A stretch of DNA of 64,000 nucleotides from Methanogenium cariaci JCM 10550 (GTDB lineage Archaea > Halobacteriota > Methanomicrobia > Methanomicrobiales > Methanomicrobiaceae), in contig NZ_BBBG01000009.1 in assembly GCF_001315945.1 (NCBI RefSeq), positions 1 through 64,000 on the forward strand, in the 5' to 3' direction. The position numbers and the translations under genes are program-made. Position 1 is the stretch's first letter. Every line of letters begins with the position of its first letter. Of the stretch, positions 61,998-64,000 are shown piece by piece. The notes beneath the pieces are model-generated. The model was not told the origin of the DNA, did not search any database, and worked only from the letters and a program-made list of their open reading frames with translations.

Positions 61998-63837
61998 ATG
62001 CGAATTTTGCTGATTCATTCCGACCAGATAACATATGAGGCCCAGAAGAAGACACCGGTAGCAGAAGAGAACATTGTGCCGGCCGACGGACTTGAAGAGG
62101 CACTGACAGCATTCTGTGCTGTGGAAGCGCCGGACGAAGAGAATATCGCGGGTGTTGCGGCAAAGACCGCAGCAGAGATCCTTGAGGCGGCTGAGAAACT
62201 GGGGACAACAAATATCATGGTCTACCCGTATGCTCATCTCTCCAGTGACCTCTCCAACCCGAGGCGGCGGTTGAGGCACTGACCGCAATCGAGGAGATCT
62301 GTTCCCGAAAAGAAGGGATGACGGTCAAGCGTGCACCGTTTGGATGGTACAAGTCCTTCACCCTCTCCTGTAAGGGCCACCCCCTCTCCGAACTCTCCCG
62401 GACAATTACTCCGGAAGACACGAAAGAGAAGGCAGAGAAAAAGCAGGTCACCCACACCTTCTTTGTTCTCACCCCCGGAAGGTGCACGGGAAGATGCCAC
62501 GAAGTATGCGGATGACACTCCGTTCGGGCAACTGGTCAAAAAAGAGACCGGAATCGCTGCAGAAGCAACCGGTGACTCGGTGCACTGCGAACTGATGCGG
62601 GCAAAGGAACTCGTTGATTACGAACCTCTCTCTGATGTCGGGAACCACCGCTGGATGCCCCCCCGTGGCAAGATCGTACGCGATCTGCTTTCGGATTATG
62701 TCCTCGGGCTGGTGCTCGACTATGGCGGTATGCCGGTTGAGACACCGGTCATGTATGACCTTGACAACCCGGCCATCAATGAACACGCCGGTAAATTCGG
62801 TGAACGCCAGTACCGGTTCAAGTCAGGCAACCGGAACATGATGCTCCGGTTTGCCGCCTGCTTCGGGATGTTCTCTATCATGCACGATATGCACATCTCA
62901 CCCAACACGCTCCCGATGAAGATGTACGAACTCTCCACCTACTCCTTCCGTCACGAGCAGAAGGGTGAGTGCATCGGCCTGAAGCGTCTGCGTGCCTTTA
63001 CGATGCCGGACATGCACTCCCTCTGCCTTGACATGGACCAGACGCTCTCCTGCTTTGAAGAGCAGATGATGATCGGCTGGCAGACCGGCCGGGATCTTGA
63101 GACCCCCCCGCTTGCCGGTATCTTCCGGTGCACAGAGGCGTTCTATGAAGAGCACGAAGAATGGGTCAAAGGTCTCGTAAAGACATCCGGTGTACCAATG
63201 CTCATTGAAGTGCTCTCCGACCGGGTGCATTACTGGGTGGCAAAAGTGGATCTTGCGGCAATCGACGGGCAGGGTCGCCCGATTGAGAACCCGACCGTCC
63301 AGATCGATGTGGAATCATCAGAGCGCTTCGATATCAAATATTTCACCGACGAGGGAGAAGTCCATCCCCCCAATTATTCACTGTTCCCCAACCGGGTCCA
63401 TTGAGCGGGTCATCTGCGCCCTCTTAGAGAAGACCGCAACGCAGGATGTCCCGATGCTCCCGGTATGGCTCTCTCCGACACAGGCACGGGTTGTGCCGGT
63501 GGCCGAGCGTCACATTGCCTACGCAAAAGAGGTCTGTGACCTCCTGACAAAGGCAGGCATCCGCTGTGACGTTGATGATCGTGAAGAGTCGGTTGGCAAG
63601 AAGGTCCGGGAAGCAGGCATGGACTGGGTGCCATACGTGGCAGTCGTCGGTGACTCTGAGGCTGAGTCCGGAAAACTCACCGTGACCATCCGCAAGGATT
63701 CACAGCCAAAGAAACCCTGCAAGGAAGAGATGACACCGGAAGCACTGGCAGAGAAAATTTCCGCCGTGACCGCAGGCATGCCTGCACGGAAACTCTACAC
63801 CCCAAAGATGCTCTCCATGAAACCGCGTTTTATCTGA
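61998..63837 (+). CDS. thrS: Threonyl-tRNA synthetase, archaeal type, several frameshifts
   Basis: About 612 residues. The N-terminal domain ([20 protein letters not shown]...[14 protein letters not shown]) is the archaeal editing domain related to D-aminoacyl-tRNA deacylase, which removes serine. The class II core has [60 protein letters not shown], and the anticodon domain [20 protein letters not shown]...[21 protein letters not shown]. Breaks near 62261 (one G missing), C5 at 62471 (C4 expected) and C6 at 63366 (C5 expected). Confidence 0.95.
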
Positions 63838-63866
63838 ATTTTTCCGACATTATTTTCCTTTTTTTG
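63838..63866 (+). terminator. T-rich transcription terminator after thrS
   Basis: Directly after the thrS stop the coding strand is T-rich, with a T5 stretch at about 63839-63843 and T7 at 63859-63865, the usual form of an archaeal terminator. Confidence 0.55.
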
Positions 63867-63886
63867 ACAGAATCCTGCTGGGGGGG

Positions 63887-64000
63887 ATGCAGCAGAGAAT
63901 CGTCTATCAGGCAGTTCGTGTACACCGTCAATTGGAATCCCGCACCCGTTCACTGGCGGATGACTGCTGTGCGATATTACGACATGGAGGAGAGATATCC
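63887..64000 (+). CDS. Possible start of another gene, running off the window
   Basis: An ATG at 63887 directly follows a G7 run (a possible ribosome site if shorter in reality) and opens a frame of 38 codons without a stop to the edge (QQRIVYQAVRVHRQLESRTR...CCAILRHGGE). No family recognised. It may be the start of a gene or chance. Confidence 0.3.
   Translation, partial: MQQRIVYQAVRVHRQLESRTRSLADDCCAILRHGGEIS

Overview
The window is methanogen DNA, most likely from the order Methanomicrobiales. Direct pointers are an operon of methanogenesis-marker genes with the ATPase of methyl-coenzyme M reductase activation, coenzyme F420 synthesis (cofD), the archaeal mevalonate variant, an archaeal-lipid enzyme (GGGP synthase), form III RuBisCO with ribose-1,5-bisphosphate isomerase, a VAT/CDC48 ATPase, archaeal-type ThrRS and AspRS, RadB and family B polymerase. 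The order-level call is inference; no rRNA or tRNA gene was seen.

Layout. 1-5.1 kb: accessory region with a large TPR protein (acidic tandem repeats at its N-terminus), an IS200/IS605-type TnpB element and a small TPR plus ribbon-helix-helix/coiled-coil gene pair. 5.6-9.8 kb (minus): HD phosphohydrolase, flavin prenyltransferase, UbiD-type decarboxylase and aconitase-X large subunit, which together fit the archaeal mevalonate route. 9.9-12.7 kb: cofD, a membrane protein and a degenerate cofD paralogue. 12.7-17.2 kb: secreted protein, long HEAT-repeat protein, universal stress protein. 17.3-24.4 kb: aspS, core MetE, RecA-like ATPase, acyl-CoA synthetase, CDC48. 24.4-30.4 kb: larC-like gene, radB, dapF, RuBisCO III with R15P isomerase, HAD phosphatase. 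30.4-37.3 kb: atwA-mmp3-mmp6-mmp5-mmp15-mmp17-mmp7 and an unknown 107-residue gene, the MCR-activation operon. 37.4-40.3 kb: AhpD-like protein, an anchored surface protein and two flavodoxins. 40.3-50.1 kb: polB-mdh, pyrD-pyrK, panE-mobA-rlmH and an XPD-like helicase. 50.2-64 kb: pspC, purB, a queuosine-precursor transporter, an asparagine-synthase-like gene, gatCAB, topA, GGGP synthase, trmJ, dcd and thrS.

The most striking property of the sequence is its G/C homopolymers. Runs of 7 or 8 G or C are everywhere, in genes and between them on both strands, while runs of 6 are rare. Where the protein family fixes the expected length, the run should be 4 (less often 5 or 6). A change from 4 to 7 inserts one Gly or Pro in frame, even beside catalytic residues; 4 to 5, 5 to 7 and 6 to 8 shift the frame. 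Most of the apparently split genes are explained by this. I therefore annotate each as one gene with its inferred full span and regard the breaks as probable sequence-consensus errors rather than pseudogenes.

How the genes work together: the central block equips the cell to activate methyl-coenzyme M reductase; cofD, the mevalonate genes and GGGP synthase supply cofactor and ether lipids; non-discriminating AspRS with GatCAB (and possibly the asparagine-synthase-like protein) handles amide aminoacyl-tRNAs; R15P isomerase and RuBisCO III form most of the archaeal AMP-salvage route.
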